Notes: generated by a model from the sequence alone, not told the origin. Shown: positions 16,228-25,204, numbered from the stretch's first letter. The stretch is 64,000 bases of DNA from Comamonas sp. JUb58 (GCF_004364775.1 NZ_SOAL01000013.1:119451-183450), one strand, 5' to 3'. Numbers and translations are program-made.

Positions 16228-16554
16228 TTACTCACCAAAACCATCGCCCTGGGGCAAGGTGCCGGCCATGCGGGCTTGGGAGGCTGCTTGGATCACTTCT
16301 GCACGGCTCAAGGCCATGCCTCGCTCGTGGCTGTTGGCCTGGAACTCATCGCCTTGCAGCAGCAGCATGCCGCTTTGGCGGGCCTGGATGAACTCGGCCT
16401 GCACTTGAGCGCGGGTCAGCGTGCTCTGGGGTTGTGCGTAAGCGGGGTAGTCCGAGCCGTTGCCGACGGGGTCCGTGGTGATGGCCTGGGCGCTGCCGGC
16501 CAGGGCCAGGCTGGTCGCCAGAATGAAACGTGCAGTAGAAGAAGTGTTGAACAT
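16228..16554 (-). CDS. secreted DUF4148 protein
   Basis: 108 residues: Sec signal (MFNTSSTARFILATSLALAGSAQA), then the DUF4148 pattern, two copies of a L-T/S-R-A-Q/E-V helix (LTRAQVQAEFIQARQSGML and LSRAEVIQAASQARMAGTL). DUF4148 proteins are abundant small periplasmic proteins of Burkholderiales without a known reaction. It lies between the metallophore-type precursor and its MNIO enzyme, in the same direction, so it is probably co-induced with them; whether it takes part in metal handling is open. It contains no Cys, so it is unlikely to be an MNIO substrate. Confidence 0.85.
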   Translation of the reverse strand: MFNTSSTARFILATSLALAGSAQAITTDPVGNGSDYPAYAQPQSTLTRAQVQAEFIQARQSGMLLLQGDEFQANSHERGMALSRAEVIQAASQARMAGTLPQGDGFGE

Positions 16555-16642
16555 GGAATGTATTGCTTTCTTGTAAGGAGGGAGTTGGGTGAGGAAGTGG
16601 AGCTCACCCGGGTCTTGTGATCTGTCTTGGCTGAGCGGTGTA

Positions 16643-16873
16643 TCAGTGGGTGCCGGTGCTCTCTTTCTTGGAGCAGCCGCCGTCCTTTTTGGAGCAGCCT
16701 GCATCCTTCTTCGAGCAGCCACCGTCCTTCTTGGAGCAGCCCGCATCGTGGGTGCTGGAGCTTTCCTTCTTGCCACAGCTGCCGGCGCCGCATTTGCTGT
16801 CCTGGCTGCCAGCAGCCCATGCGGAGGTGGCGAGTACAGCGGCGGCCAAGGTGGTGAGGGTCTTGATGTTCAT
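16643..16873 (-). CDS. Cys-repeat precursor peptide with signal peptide (bufferin-like RiPP)
   Basis: 76 residues. Sec signal MNIKTLTTLAAAVLATSAWA is followed by a ~55-residue core rich in Gly, Ser, Lys and Cys. Six Cys: 28 and 33 in KCGAGSCGKKE, and 46, 53, 60, 67 in four heptad repeats of GCSKKD-G/A. KCG-x-G-x-CG recalls the EGKCG units modified in HvfA/bufferins; the GCSKKD repeats differ from them. It is the first gene of the operon with the MNIO enzyme, DUF2063 partner, DoxX and sigma/anti-sigma pair, so I infer it is the substrate, exported to the periplasm to bind metal, probably copper. AGGA lies 6-7 bases before the ATG at 16873. Could alternatively be an unmodified metallothionein-like protein. 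Confidence 0.75.
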   Translation of the reverse strand: MNIKTLTTLAAAVLATSAWAAGSQDSKCGAGSCGKKESSSTHDAGCSKKDGGCSKKDAGCSKKDGGCSKKESTGTH

Positions 16874-17100
16874 GGTGTATTTCCTGGTGATGAAAGGTTG
16901 AAAGTGCACAGCACAGCGCTGCCACGTGGGTGGAGTCGTTCGACCCCAGCCATTCCTGACATCTTTTTGGAAATATTTTTTGAACCCCAGAAAAACGGGA
17001 TGGGCAGGGCGCGTTGAGCGCTTGGCTTGAAGCGGTGTGCCACTTGTGACGTGGCAGCGTGGCTGAGAGGTCTCAGCGCCGCTTCAGAGATCTGTCGCTA

Positions 17101-17724
17101 TCAGGGCTTCAGCGCAGGATCAAGCTGCAGCTGCAGCAGCGCGCCGGCGATCAGCGCATGCATGCCCTGGGCCAGATCGCCTTCCATCTCGGCGGTCTCG
17201 GCTTCGAAGCTGGTCTGCACCACGGTCTCCTGGCGCGCGGCGGAGTAGACCGAATCGGCAGCGGCCAGGCCATGGAAGGCAATGGTGGCCAGCAGCTGGC
17301 GCGACTGGTCCTTCTCAATGCGGTAGGCCTGCGCCACTTCTTGCTGGTGCGCATCGATCTTCTCCAGCATGGCCGGAGTGGCGACCAGCCTGCGGATCAC
17401 ATAGGGCGTCACGCCCGGGTAGGTTTTGGCGAACTCACGCACCGAGTCGCTGAAGCGCACCAGGTAGTCCTGCAGGCCCTCATGCACCCCCACCTTGGGC
17501 AGAGAAAACTCCCAGCGCCGGAAGATCTCCTCGGCCACCATGTGCTTGAGCTCGGCCAGGCTCGGCACATGCTTGTACAGCGCCATATGCGTCACGCCCA
17601 GCGCGCTGGCCACGCCCACAAAGGTGATGTTGGGCAAGCCCATCTCAATGCCTGCATCGGCAATGCGCTCTTGCGTAATCAGGCGCGGTCGTCCACGCGG
17701 GGCTGCTTTCTTCTCTAAGTCCAT
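17101..17724 (-). CDS. TetR-family regulator
   Basis: 207 residues. N-terminal helix-turn-helix: RGRPRLITQERIADAGIEMG, then ITFVGVASALGVTHMALYKHVPS, followed by an all-helical ligand domain. GGAG 5 bases before the ATG at 17724 fixes the start. It is divergent from the siderophore ABC operon, with a 7-bp inverted repeat in the shared upstream region, so control of that operon is the simplest reading. It could also read through toward the MNIO operon, whose first gene begins 228 bases downstream. Confidence 0.88.
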   Translation of the reverse strand: MDLEKKAAPRGRPRLITQERIADAGIEMGLPNITFVGVASALGVTHMALYKHVPSLAELKHMVAEEIFRRWEFSLPKVGVHEGLQDYLVRFSDSVREFAKTYPGVTPYVIRRLVATPAMLEKIDAHQQEVAQAYRIEKDQSRQLLATIAFHGLAAADSVYSAARQETVVQTSFEAETAEMEGDLAQGMHALIAGALLQLQLDPALKP

Positions 17725-17796
17725 GTTCACTCCGGATGCTCGCCAATTGTCAACCAAACCGCATTGGCGATAGCTGTAAAAGATGTACGGTAATTT

Positions 17797-17821
17797 ATTA
17801 GTTTAGTATGATGCAACTAAT
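17797..17821. promoter_or_regulatory. candidate TetR operator
   Basis: ATTAGTT (17797-17803) and AACTAAT (17815-17821) form an inverted repeat with 11-base spacer, in the AT-rich region between the divergent TetR gene and the siderophore ABC operon. Size and position suit a TetR-family dimer or dimer pair. Confidence 0.5.
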
Positions 17822-17957
17822 TATTGTTCCTGTTGCGTTTCGCGTTGCCGTTGCCTGTTTTTTGGAAAACCGGTACATGGATCACGCAATGCCCGCGCCT
17901 TGATGGCAGCGGCGCATGCACGGGGCGTTGCTTTGTTTTTCTCTAGGTCTTGCTCCC

Positions 17958-19736
17958 ATGCATGCTCATGACGCGGCGGCTGCCGCAGCCCCAGGGCCCG
18001 GTCCCATCCGCCGGGTGCTCCACCCGATTCGCGCGCGTTTGGCGCTGGCCGCGCTGCTGTCGGGCCTGGGGGCCATGCTCAGCCTGGTGCCGCTGGCGGC
18101 GATGGTGCGCATGGCCCAGCTCGCGTTGGCTGAGCCCGCAGATACCGCCGGCATCTGGGCCTTGTTGTGGCCAGCGCTGGGCAGCTTGTTTACTGCCGCG
18201 CTGCTGATGCTGGCAGGCGAGGTGCTGGCCCATATGGCAGACAACCATCTCACCCATGGCCTGCGCAAGGCTGCGGTGCAGCGCCTGGGCCAGGTGCCGC
18301 TGGGCTGGTTCAGCAGCCGCTCGTCGGGCGAGGTCAAGCAGGTGCTGCAAGACGACATCGCCACCTTGCACAGCCTGAGCGCGCATTTCTACACCTCGGT
18401 GGCACGCGCCGGCGGCGCGATTGTGGTGGCAGTGGCCTATCTGCTGCTGCAGGACTGGCGCATGGCCTTGATCGCCTTGCTGCCCTTCCCCTGCTATGTC
18501 TGGTTTCTGCGCCGCGCGCTGCAGTCCAGTGGCGCGCAGATGGGCGTGTTCGCCGGCCATATGGGCCGCATCCAATCGGCGGCCGTGGCCTTTGTCGCCG
18601 GCATGCCCGTCATCAAGGCCTTTGGCAACAGCGGCCAGGGCCAAGCCAGTTACCAGGGCGCGGTCGATGCGTTTGCGCAGGCTTTCAGAGATTTTGTGCG
18701 TCCCCTCGTTGGCGCCATGGCCCATGCCCATGGCATGGCCGCCCCGGTCACCGTGCTGGGCTTTGTGCTGGCGGGGGGTTGCCTGCTGGGCAGCCTGGGA
18801 GCGCTGGCGCCGCTGGATCTGCTGCCCTTTGTGCTGGTCGCCCCCGGCATCTGCGCACCGGTGCTGCTACTGCACACCTTGCTGCATGACCTGCAGGGCG
18901 CCACCGCTGCTGCGGAACGGGTATTGACATTGCTCGACACCCCCGTGCTGCCCCAACCCGCGCCTGACGAACAACAACGCCCACGGGGCTACCAGCTGTG
19001 CTTTGAACAGGTGGGCTATGCCTATGCGCCGGGCCAGCAGGTGCTAGCGGGCATCAGTTTCCAGCTGGCGCCGGGCACGGTCACCGCCATCGTTGGCCCC
19101 TCGGGCGCCGGCAAAACCACCATTGCGCGCTTGCTGCTGCGCTTTTTTGATCCGACCGAAGGCCGCATCACGCTGGGCGGCGCCGATCTGCGTGCCATCG
19201 GCAGCGCCGAGCTCTACCAGCGCATCGGCTTTGTGCTGCAGGATGTGCGCCTGATCCATGCCAGCCTGCGCGACAACATTGCGCTGGGCCGGCCCGGCGC
19301 GAGCCAGGCCGAGGTGGAAGCCGCCGCACGCGCCGCCGATGTGCATGACTGCATCACCGCGCTGCCACGCGGCTATGACGCGGTGCTGGGTGAGGATGCA
19401 GAGCTCTCCGGTGGCGAGCGCCAGCGCATCAGCATTGCCCGCGCCGTGCTGATGGATGCGCCCATCCTGGTGCTGGACGAGGCCACCGCCGCTGCCGATG
19501 CCGACAGCGAGGCCGCCATTCAGCACGCGCTGTCGCGCTTTGCGCAAGGCCGCAGCGTGCTGGTGATTGCCCACCGGCTGGACACCGTCATGCAGGCCGA
19601 CCAGATCCTGGTGATCGACGAGGGGCGCCTGGTGGAGCAGGGGCGTCACGCCGATCTACTGGCCCAAGGCGGGCGCTACGCCCGTTTGTGGCGCGAAGGT
19701 GGCTATGCCGCTGCGCAGGAGACCGTCCCATGCTGA
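17958..19736 (+). CDS. ABC transporter, fused membrane and ATPase domains (YbtP/IrtA-like), subunit 1
   Basis: 592 residues: six-helix exporter-fold membrane domain then ATPase domain with Walker A GPSGAGKTT, signature LSGGERQRISIARA and Walker B ILVLDEAT. Heterodimer with the next gene. Half-transporters of this kind (YbtPQ of Yersinia, IrtAB of mycobacteria) import ferric siderophores across the inner membrane despite the exporter fold, and the neighbours here are all ferric-siderophore uptake genes. The start is uncertain: an in-frame ATG at 17916 adds 14 residues; neither has a good ribosome-binding site. Its stop overlaps the next start by 7 bases. Confidence 0.88.
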   Translation: MHAHDAAAAAAPGPGPIRRVLHPIRARLALAALLSGLGAMLSLVPLAAMVRMAQLALAEPADTAGIWALLWPALGSLFTAALLMLAGEVLAHMADNHLTHGLRKAAVQRLGQVPLGWFSSRSSGEVKQVLQDDIATLHSLSAHFYTSVARAGGAIVVAVAYLLLQDWRMALIALLPFPCYVWFLRRALQSSGAQMGVFAGHMGRIQSAAVAFVAGMPVIKAFGNSGQGQASYQGAVDAFAQAFRDFVRPLVGAMAHAHGMAAPVTVLGFVLAGGCLLGSLGALAPLDLLPFVLVAPGICAPVLLLHTLLHDLQGATAAAERVLTLLDTPVLPQPAPDEQQRPRGYQLCFEQVGYAYAPGQQVLAGISFQLAPGTVTAIVGPSGAGKTTIARLLLRFFDPTEGRITLGGADLRAIGSAELYQRIGFVLQDVRLIHASLRDNIALGRPGASQAEVEAAARAADVHDCITALPRGYDAVLGEDAELSGGERQRISIARAVLMDAPILVLDEATAAADADSEAAIQHALSRFAQGRSVLVIAHRLDTVMQADQILVIDEGRLVEQGRHADLLAQGGRYARLWREGGYAAAQETVPC

Positions 19737-21490
19737 AAACCCTGAACCTGCTGCTGGGCGAGCAGGCCCCTTTGCTGCGCCGCTACGCCTGGATGGCGGC
19801 TTTGTATGGCGTGCTCTGCGGCCTTTGCACGGCCGTGCTGCTGCCGCTGATGGCGCAACTGTTGCAAGCCCAGTGGCGCGGCGCTGGCGCCTGGCTGCTG
19901 GCCTTGTTGGCCGCCGTGGTGCTGGCTTGGTGGTGGCGGGGCCGGGTGGAGCAGGCGGGGGTAGGGGTGGGCGTAGCGGTATTGCAAACCGGCCGCCACC
20001 GGCTGGGTGCCCATGTGGCGCGCTTGCCCATGGGCTGGTTCCACGCGCAGAACACCGCCAAGGTCAGCCACCTGGTCACCCAGGGGATGATGGCCGTGGC
20101 CCAGCTGCCCGCCCATGTGTTCACCCCCGTCATCAGCGGCGTGGTGGCGCCCCTGGTGGTGCTGGCGCTGCTGTTTGCGCAGGACTGGCGCCTGGGCCTG
20201 GTGGGGCTGCTGGCCTTGCCCTTGCTGCTGGGGGTGCTGCTGTTGACCGCCCGCATGGGCCGCTGGGCCGATGCCGCGTTTCAGCGCGACTTTGCCCAGA
20301 CCGGCCAGCGCATAGTGGAATTTGCACAGGCCCAGTCGGTCCTGCGCGCTTTCCAGGGCGGTGGTCAGAGCCCCCGTTTTGTGGCGCAGGCGATCGACCA
20401 GCAGCGCCAGTCGGCGGGGCGTTTGATTGCGGTGTCGGCGTTGTCGTCGGTGCTCAATGTCTGGGCCGTGCAAGCGGTGTTTGCGGCCTTGCTGGTCGCC
20501 GTCGTGGTCGGCATCGATCAGCACAGCGCCCAGGCCTTGGCCCCCGGCCAGGTCATTGCGACCGTGCTGTCCATGCTGCTGATCAGCCGCTTTGTGGAGC
20601 CGCTGCTGGAGCTGGTCGGCTATGCCGAGGCGCTGCGCACCGCGCGCGGCCAGCTCGATGCGATTGATGCGCTGTTTGCGCAGCAACCCCTGCCGCAGGC
20701 GCAGCAGCCACAGTGGCCTCGCGATGCATCGATCAGCCTGCGCGATGTGCATTTCTCCTATGGCGCAGACCAGCCCGCCGTGCTGCGCGGCATCAACCTG
20801 CATGTGCCGCCCGGCAGCATGACGGCCCTGGTGGGGGCATCGGGCTCCGGCAAAAGCACCCTGGTGCGGTTGATTGCGCGCTTTTGGGATGTGGACCAGG
20901 GCGGGGTGTTGATTGGCGGCACCGATGTGCGGCAGATGGACGAGGCCCAACTGGCCGCGCAGATCAGCCAGATCTTTCAGGACAGCTATTTGTTTGCCGG
21001 CAGCATTGCCGACAACATCCGCATCGGCCGGCCCGGTGCCAGCGATGTGGAGCTGTGGGAGGCCGCGCGCCAGGCTGGGGTGGACAGCATCGCCCAGCGC
21101 CTGCCCGGCGGCATGGACAGCCCCGTGGGCGAGGGCGGCGCCCAGCTCTCAGGCGGCGAACGCCAGCGCATTGCGATTGCACGCGCCCTTATCAAGGATG
21201 CGCCCATCCTGCTGGTGGACGAGGCCACGGCCGCGCTCGATACCGAGAACCAGGCGCTGATTGCCCAGACCCTTGCTCGTTTGCGCGGCCAGCACACCGT
21301 CGTGGTGATTGCGCACCAGCTGTCGACCATTGCCATGGCCGACCAGGTGCTGGTGCTGGAGGGTGGCCAGGTGGTGGAGCAGGGCACACCAGCGCAGTTG
21401 GCGGCACAGCAAGGCCGCTATGCGCAGTGGCTGGGCCAGCGCGAGCAAGCCCAAGGCTGGCGCATGGCGGCGGGCGAGGAGCGGGTGTGA
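19730..21490 (+). CDS. ABC transporter, fused membrane and ATPase domains (YbtQ/IrtB-like), subunit 2
   Basis: 586 residues, same architecture as its partner: membrane domain, then Walker A GASGSGKST, Q-loop region with FQDSYLFAGSIADNIRIG, signature LSGGERQRIAIARAL, Walker B ILLVDEATAALD and the switch His in VVIAHQLST. Both ATP sites of the predicted heterodimer look intact. The stop overlaps the next gene's ATG by one base. Role inferred: inner-membrane translocation of a ferric siderophore, or export of siderophore breakdown products. Confidence 0.88.
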   Translation: MLKTLNLLLGEQAPLLRRYAWMAALYGVLCGLCTAVLLPLMAQLLQAQWRGAGAWLLALLAAVVLAWWWRGRVEQAGVGVGVAVLQTGRHRLGAHVARLPMGWFHAQNTAKVSHLVTQGMMAVAQLPAHVFTPVISGVVAPLVVLALLFAQDWRLGLVGLLALPLLLGVLLLTARMGRWADAAFQRDFAQTGQRIVEFAQAQSVLRAFQGGGQSPRFVAQAIDQQRQSAGRLIAVSALSSVLNVWAVQAVFAALLVAVVVGIDQHSAQALAPGQVIATVLSMLLISRFVEPLLELVGYAEALRTARGQLDAIDALFAQQPLPQAQQPQWPRDASISLRDVHFSYGADQPAVLRGINLHVPPGSMTALVGASGSGKSTLVRLIARFWDVDQGGVLIGGTDVRQMDEAQLAAQISQIFQDSYLFAGSIADNIRIGRPGASDVELWEAARQAGVDSIAQRLPGGMDSPVGEGGAQLSGGERQRIAIARALIKDAPILLVDEATAALDTENQALIAQTLARLRGQHTVVVIAHQLSTIAMADQVLVLEGGQVVEQGTPAQLAAQQGRYAQWLGQREQAQGWRMAAGEERV

Positions 21491-22440
21491 TGCGGCTGCG
21501 CTGGTGTTTGGGGTTTGCGCTGCTGTGCCTGGCGTCCCTGTTGGTGGGGGCGCGCCAGATGGCCTGGTCGCAGCTCTGGGCCTTCTCGGGCGGTTCCGGC
21601 GATGCCTGGCTCACCTTGACGGCCAGCCGCCTGCCGCGCCTGGCCGCGCTGGTGCTGACCGGTGCAGGCCTGGCCGTCTGCGGCGTGATCCTGCAGCACA
21701 TTGTGCGCAACAAATTTGTCGAGCCGGGCACCTCGGGCGGGCTTGATGCCGCCAAGCTCGGCATCCTGATCGCGATGACCCTGGTGCCGTCCGCCGGTGC
21801 GCCGGGCCGCATGGCGCTGGCGCTGCTGTTCTGCTTTTTGTCCAGCCTGCTCTATGTCGCCATCATCGCGCGCATCCGCTTCAAGAACACCGTCCTGGTG
21901 CCCGTGATCGGGCTGATGTACGGCAGCGTGCTCAGCGCCGTGGCCGAGTTCTATGCCTACCGCAACAACATCCTGCAAAGCATGCAGGGCTGGCTGCTGG
22001 GAGATTTTTCGCGCATCGTCCAAGGCCATTACGAGATGCTCTACATCATCCTGCCGGTGGTGGCGCTGGCCTATCTGTATGCGCAGCGCTTTACCGTACT
22101 GGGCATGGGGGAAGAGATGGCCACCAGCCTTGGCATGGGCTATGCCGCCACCGCCACCTTGGGGCTGGTGCTGGTGGCCGTCACCGTCTCGGCCACCGTC
22201 ATTGCCGTCGGCGCCATCCCCTTTGTCGGTCTGGTCGTGCCGCAGCTGGTGGCCTTGTACAAGGGGGACCACCTGGCCCGCACCCTGCCGCTGGTGGCGC
22301 TGGGCGGTGCCAGCCTGCTGCTGGTCTGCGATATCGCCGGCCGCCTGCTGATCTATCCGTTTGAGGTGCCCATTGGCCTGACGGCAGGGGCTTTGGGCGG
22401 CGTGGTGTTCCTGGTACTGATTCTTCGGGGGCGGCGATGA
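21490..22440 (+). CDS. FecCD-family iron-siderophore permease 1
   Basis: 316 residues, nine to ten membrane segments of the BtuC/FecCD family. Diagnostic parts: SRLPRLAALVLTGAGLAVCGVILQ, then FVEPGTSGGLDAAKLG, and IPFVGLVVPQLVALYKGDH, which is the ATPase-coupling loop. By order and size it corresponds to VctD/FatD-type subunits of catecholate-siderophore importers. Overlaps the next permease by 4 bases. Confidence 0.92.
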   Translation: MRLRWCLGFALLCLASLLVGARQMAWSQLWAFSGGSGDAWLTLTASRLPRLAALVLTGAGLAVCGVILQHIVRNKFVEPGTSGGLDAAKLGILIAMTLVPSAGAPGRMALALLFCFLSSLLYVAIIARIRFKNTVLVPVIGLMYGSVLSAVAEFYAYRNNILQSMQGWLLGDFSRIVQGHYEMLYIILPVVALAYLYAQRFTVLGMGEEMATSLGMGYAATATLGLVLVAVTVSATVIAVGAIPFVGLVVPQLVALYKGDHLARTLPLVALGGASLLLVCDIAGRLLIYPFEVPIGLTAGALGGVVFLVLILRGRR

Positions 22441-23405
22441 AGCGACCGACCGCGATGAAGGCCGTGAGCACCAGCCATGCGCTGTGGCTGGGCATCGCCG
22501 TGCTGGCCCTGGGCTTTGTGCTGCTGGGCTCGGGCATGGATCTGGGCTATGTCATCCCCCGGCGTTTGCTGCGCCTGGCCGCCATTGCGCTGGGCGGCAT
22601 CTGCGTGGCGGTGTCGGCCATCGTGTTCCAAACCCTGATGGGCAACCGCATCCTGACCCCCGCCATCATGGGCTATGAGGCAGTGTTCTTGCTGTGGCAG
22701 GCCCTGCTGCTGCTGGTGCTGGGCGCGCAAGGCATGGGCATGCTGGGCGAGAGGGGCAATTTCCTGGTGTCTGTGGTGCTGATGCTGGTGTATTCCTGGG
22801 GCCTGCAGCGCTGGCTGCTGCGCCGGGGGCAGGGCGATATCTATGTGCTGCTGCTCGTCGGCCTGGTGCTGACCATGGTGATCGGCACCTTCACGCAGTT
22901 TGTGCAGCTGCGCATCAGCCCGGGCGAGTTTGCCGTGTTTCAGGGCATGAGCTATGCGTCCTTCAACCGCGCCCGGCCCGATACCCTGGCCTATGCGGCG
23001 CTGGCCGTGGGTGCGGTATGCCTGGTGCTGCACAAAACCCTGCCCGTGCTGGATGTGATGGCGCTGGGCCGCGAGCAGGCCATCTCGCTGGGCGTGCCCC
23101 ATGCCCGCTGCATGCGCCTCTACCTGGCCTTGGTGGCGGTGCTGGTGGCGGTGTCCACCAGCCTCATTGGGCCCACGGCCTTCATGGGCATCTTTGTGGC
23201 CAACATCGTCTATGCGCTGGCACCGCAATGGCGCCACCGCAGCAGCTTGCCGATGGGCTGCACAGTCGCCATCGCCATCTTCCTGGTAGCGCAGCTGCTG
23301 GTGGAGCATGTTTTCAACTACAAGACCACCGTCAGCATCCTGGTCAATTTGGTCTGCGGTGCTTACTTTCTGGCGCTGACGGTGCGCGGCCGAGCTCTCT
23401 CATGA
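22437..23405 (+). CDS. FecCD-family iron-siderophore permease 2
   Basis: 322 residues, FecCD permease. Diagnostic parts: RLLRLAAIALGGICVAVSAIVFQTLMGNRILTP split across the first helices, FQGMSYASFNRARPDTL, and the coupling region LIGPTAFMGIFVANIVYAL. Pairs with permease 1 to form the membrane channel (VctG/FatC-like). Overlaps the ATPase gene by 4 bases. Confidence 0.92.
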   Translation: MKRPTAMKAVSTSHALWLGIAVLALGFVLLGSGMDLGYVIPRRLLRLAAIALGGICVAVSAIVFQTLMGNRILTPAIMGYEAVFLLWQALLLLVLGAQGMGMLGERGNFLVSVVLMLVYSWGLQRWLLRRGQGDIYVLLLVGLVLTMVIGTFTQFVQLRISPGEFAVFQGMSYASFNRARPDTLAYAALAVGAVCLVLHKTLPVLDVMALGREQAISLGVPHARCMRLYLALVAVLVAVSTSLIGPTAFMGIFVANIVYALAPQWRHRSSLPMGCTVAIAIFLVAQLLVEHVFNYKTTVSILVNLVCGAYFLALTVRGRALS

Positions 23406-24163
23406 TCATTGTCAGCAACCTCCATAAATCCTATGGCAGCCGCGCCGTGCTGTCCGGCGTCAGCACCGCCTTCCCGGCCGGGCGCATCACCTCGTTGATC
23501 GGCCCCAATGGCGCCGGCAAATCTACTTTGCTGATGATGATTGCCCGCCTGCTGGCGCCCAGCAGTGGCGAGATCCAGCTCGATGGCCGCAGCATTGCCA
23601 CCATCTCGGTGGCGCACTATGCGCTGCGCATCGCCACCCTGCGCCAATCGCCTGGTTTTCAGATGCGGCTGACGGTCGAAGAGCTGGTCGGCTTTGGCCG
23701 CTTTCCGCACCACCGGGGCACGTTGACGAGCAAAGACCAGCAGGCCGTCGATGAGGCCATCGCCTTCCTGTCGCTGGAGCCACTGCGCCATGCCTATATC
23801 GACGAGATCAGTGGCGGCCAGCGGCAGATGGCCTTTTTGGCGATGACCATTGCCCAGCAGACCGATGTGCTGCTGCTCGACGAGCCGCTGAACAACCTGG
23901 ACATGAAGCATGCCGTGCAGATCATGCGCGCGCTGCGCAGGCTTTGCGACGAGGCCGGCCGCACGGTGATTCTGGTCATCCACGACATCAACTTTGCCGC
24001 CAATTACTCGGACCACATCGTCGCGCTCAAAGGCGGAATGCTGTGCTTTAGCGGGCCCAGCGATGACGTCATCTCCGAAGCCAATCTGTCGCAGCTGTTC
24101 GAGCTGCGGTTTGACATCAGCCGCACCGCGCAGGGATGTCTGTGCAACTACTTCAAGACCTAG
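23402..24163 (+). CDS. iron-siderophore ABC transporter ATPase
   Basis: 253 residues. Walker A GPNGAGKST, Q-loop TLRQSPGF, signature ISGGQRQMAFLAM, Walker B VLLLDEPLNNLD, switch His VIHDINFA. Cytoplasmic ATPase driving the FecCD pair (VctC/FatE/CeuD-like). The start at 23402 is set by the family-typical MIIVSNLHKSYG beginning and by the ATGA overlap. Confidence 0.93.
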   Translation: MIIVSNLHKSYGSRAVLSGVSTAFPAGRITSLIGPNGAGKSTLLMMIARLLAPSSGEIQLDGRSIATISVAHYALRIATLRQSPGFQMRLTVEELVGFGRFPHHRGTLTSKDQQAVDEAIAFLSLEPLRHAYIDEISGGQRQMAFLAMTIAQQTDVLLLDEPLNNLDMKHAVQIMRALRRLCDEAGRTVILVIHDINFAANYSDHIVALKGGMLCFSGPSDDVISEANLSQLFELRFDISRTAQGCLCNYFKT

Positions 24164-24175
24164 GAAACCTTTGCC

Positions 24176-25204
24176 ATGCAACGCAACCCCAACCGCACTC
24201 GCACCCTTTGGCGGCCCCTGTCTACGGCCATCGCCGCAGCCGCCGCTGTCACCATCGCCCTGGCCTTGAGCGGCTGCGACCGCGCATCCAGTTCGGCCGC
24301 TGATGCGCCATCGTCCAGCTCCGCCGCCAGCAGCCCGCCGGCCGCAGCGCCCATCACCGTGCAGCACCAGCTAGGCAGCACCGTCATCCCCCGAACCCCG
24401 CAGCGGGTGGCTGCGTTGGAGATGAACGAGGCTGATTTCCTCGACCAGCTCGGTGTGCCGATTGCCGGCATGGTCAAGGACTATGTGCCGCATTTTTTGG
24501 CCAAGTACAAAGCTGATGAGGCGGTGCAAGACCTGGGCGCCATCGTGCAGCCCAACCTGGAGCGCGTGCATGCGCTCAAGCCCGACCTGATCCTGATCAC
24601 CCCCTTGCAGGCCAACCACTACCAGACGCTGAGCGAGATCGCGCCCACCATCCACCTGGATGTGGATTTCAAGGACAGCCATGCCCGGCACATCGCGGTC
24701 GTCAAAGAGCATCTGCTCACCCTGGGCCGCATCTTTGACAAAGAGGCGCAGGCCGCACAAAAGGTGGCCGCATTGGATGCCAAGCTGGCGCAGGCCCGCC
24801 AGCGCATCGAGGGCAGCACCGACAAGGCCTTGATCGTGCTGCACAACAACGGCGCCTTCAGCTCCTTCGGCCCGCAGTCGCGCTACGGCTTTGTGTTCAG
24901 CGATCTGGGCGTCAAGCCCGCCAGCACCGATGCCGAGGGCAGCCTGCATGGCCAGCCCATCTCCAGCGAGTTCATCCAGCAGGCCAACCCCGACATCCTC
25001 TATGTGGTGGACCGCACTGCCGTGATGGAGCGCCATGCGGTGATGACCGCCGACCAACTGGCCAACCCCTTGCTGCGCGAGACCAAGGCCTGGAAGAGCG
25101 GCCGTGTCGTCTTTGTCGATGCCGACGCCTGGTACACCACCGGCGCCAGTCCTACCTCGCTCAGCCTGCTGATTGACGACGTGCTGCGCGGCTACCCGGG
25201 CTGA
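24176..25204 (+). CDS. siderophore-binding lipoprotein of the FecCD importer
   Basis: 342 residues. Lipoprotein signal with lipobox LALSGC, Ser/Ala-rich linker, then a periplasmic-binding fold of the CeuE/FatB/VctP/YclQ group: HQLGSTVIPRTPQRVAALEMNEADFLDQLGV opening split over two strands, LKPDLILITP, GPQSRYGFVFSDLGVKP, NPDILYVVDRTAVM and VVFVDADAWYTTGASPTS. That group binds catecholate ferric siderophores. Starts 12 bases after the ATPase. Confidence 0.92.
   Translation: MQRNPNRTRTLWRPLSTAIAAAAAVTIALALSGCDRASSSAADAPSSSSAASSPPAAAPITVQHQLGSTVIPRTPQRVAALEMNEADFLDQLGVPIAGMVKDYVPHFLAKYKADEAVQDLGAIVQPNLERVHALKPDLILITPLQANHYQTLSEIAPTIHLDVDFKDSHARHIAVVKEHLLTLGRIFDKEAQAAQKVAALDAKLAQARQRIEGSTDKALIVLHNNGAFSSFGPQSRYGFVFSDLGVKPASTDAEGSLHGQPISSEFIQQANPDILYVVDRTAVMERHAVMTADQLANPLLRETKAWKSGRVVFVDADAWYTTGASPTSLSLLIDDVLRGYPG

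Noticed and set aside
16935..16956. Possible ECF promoter (GGAAT and CGAC on the minus strand) before the Cys-repeat peptide gene
   Set aside because: Spacing of 13 bases is several short of the usual 16-17, so the sigma factor's target sequence cannot be claimed from one site.
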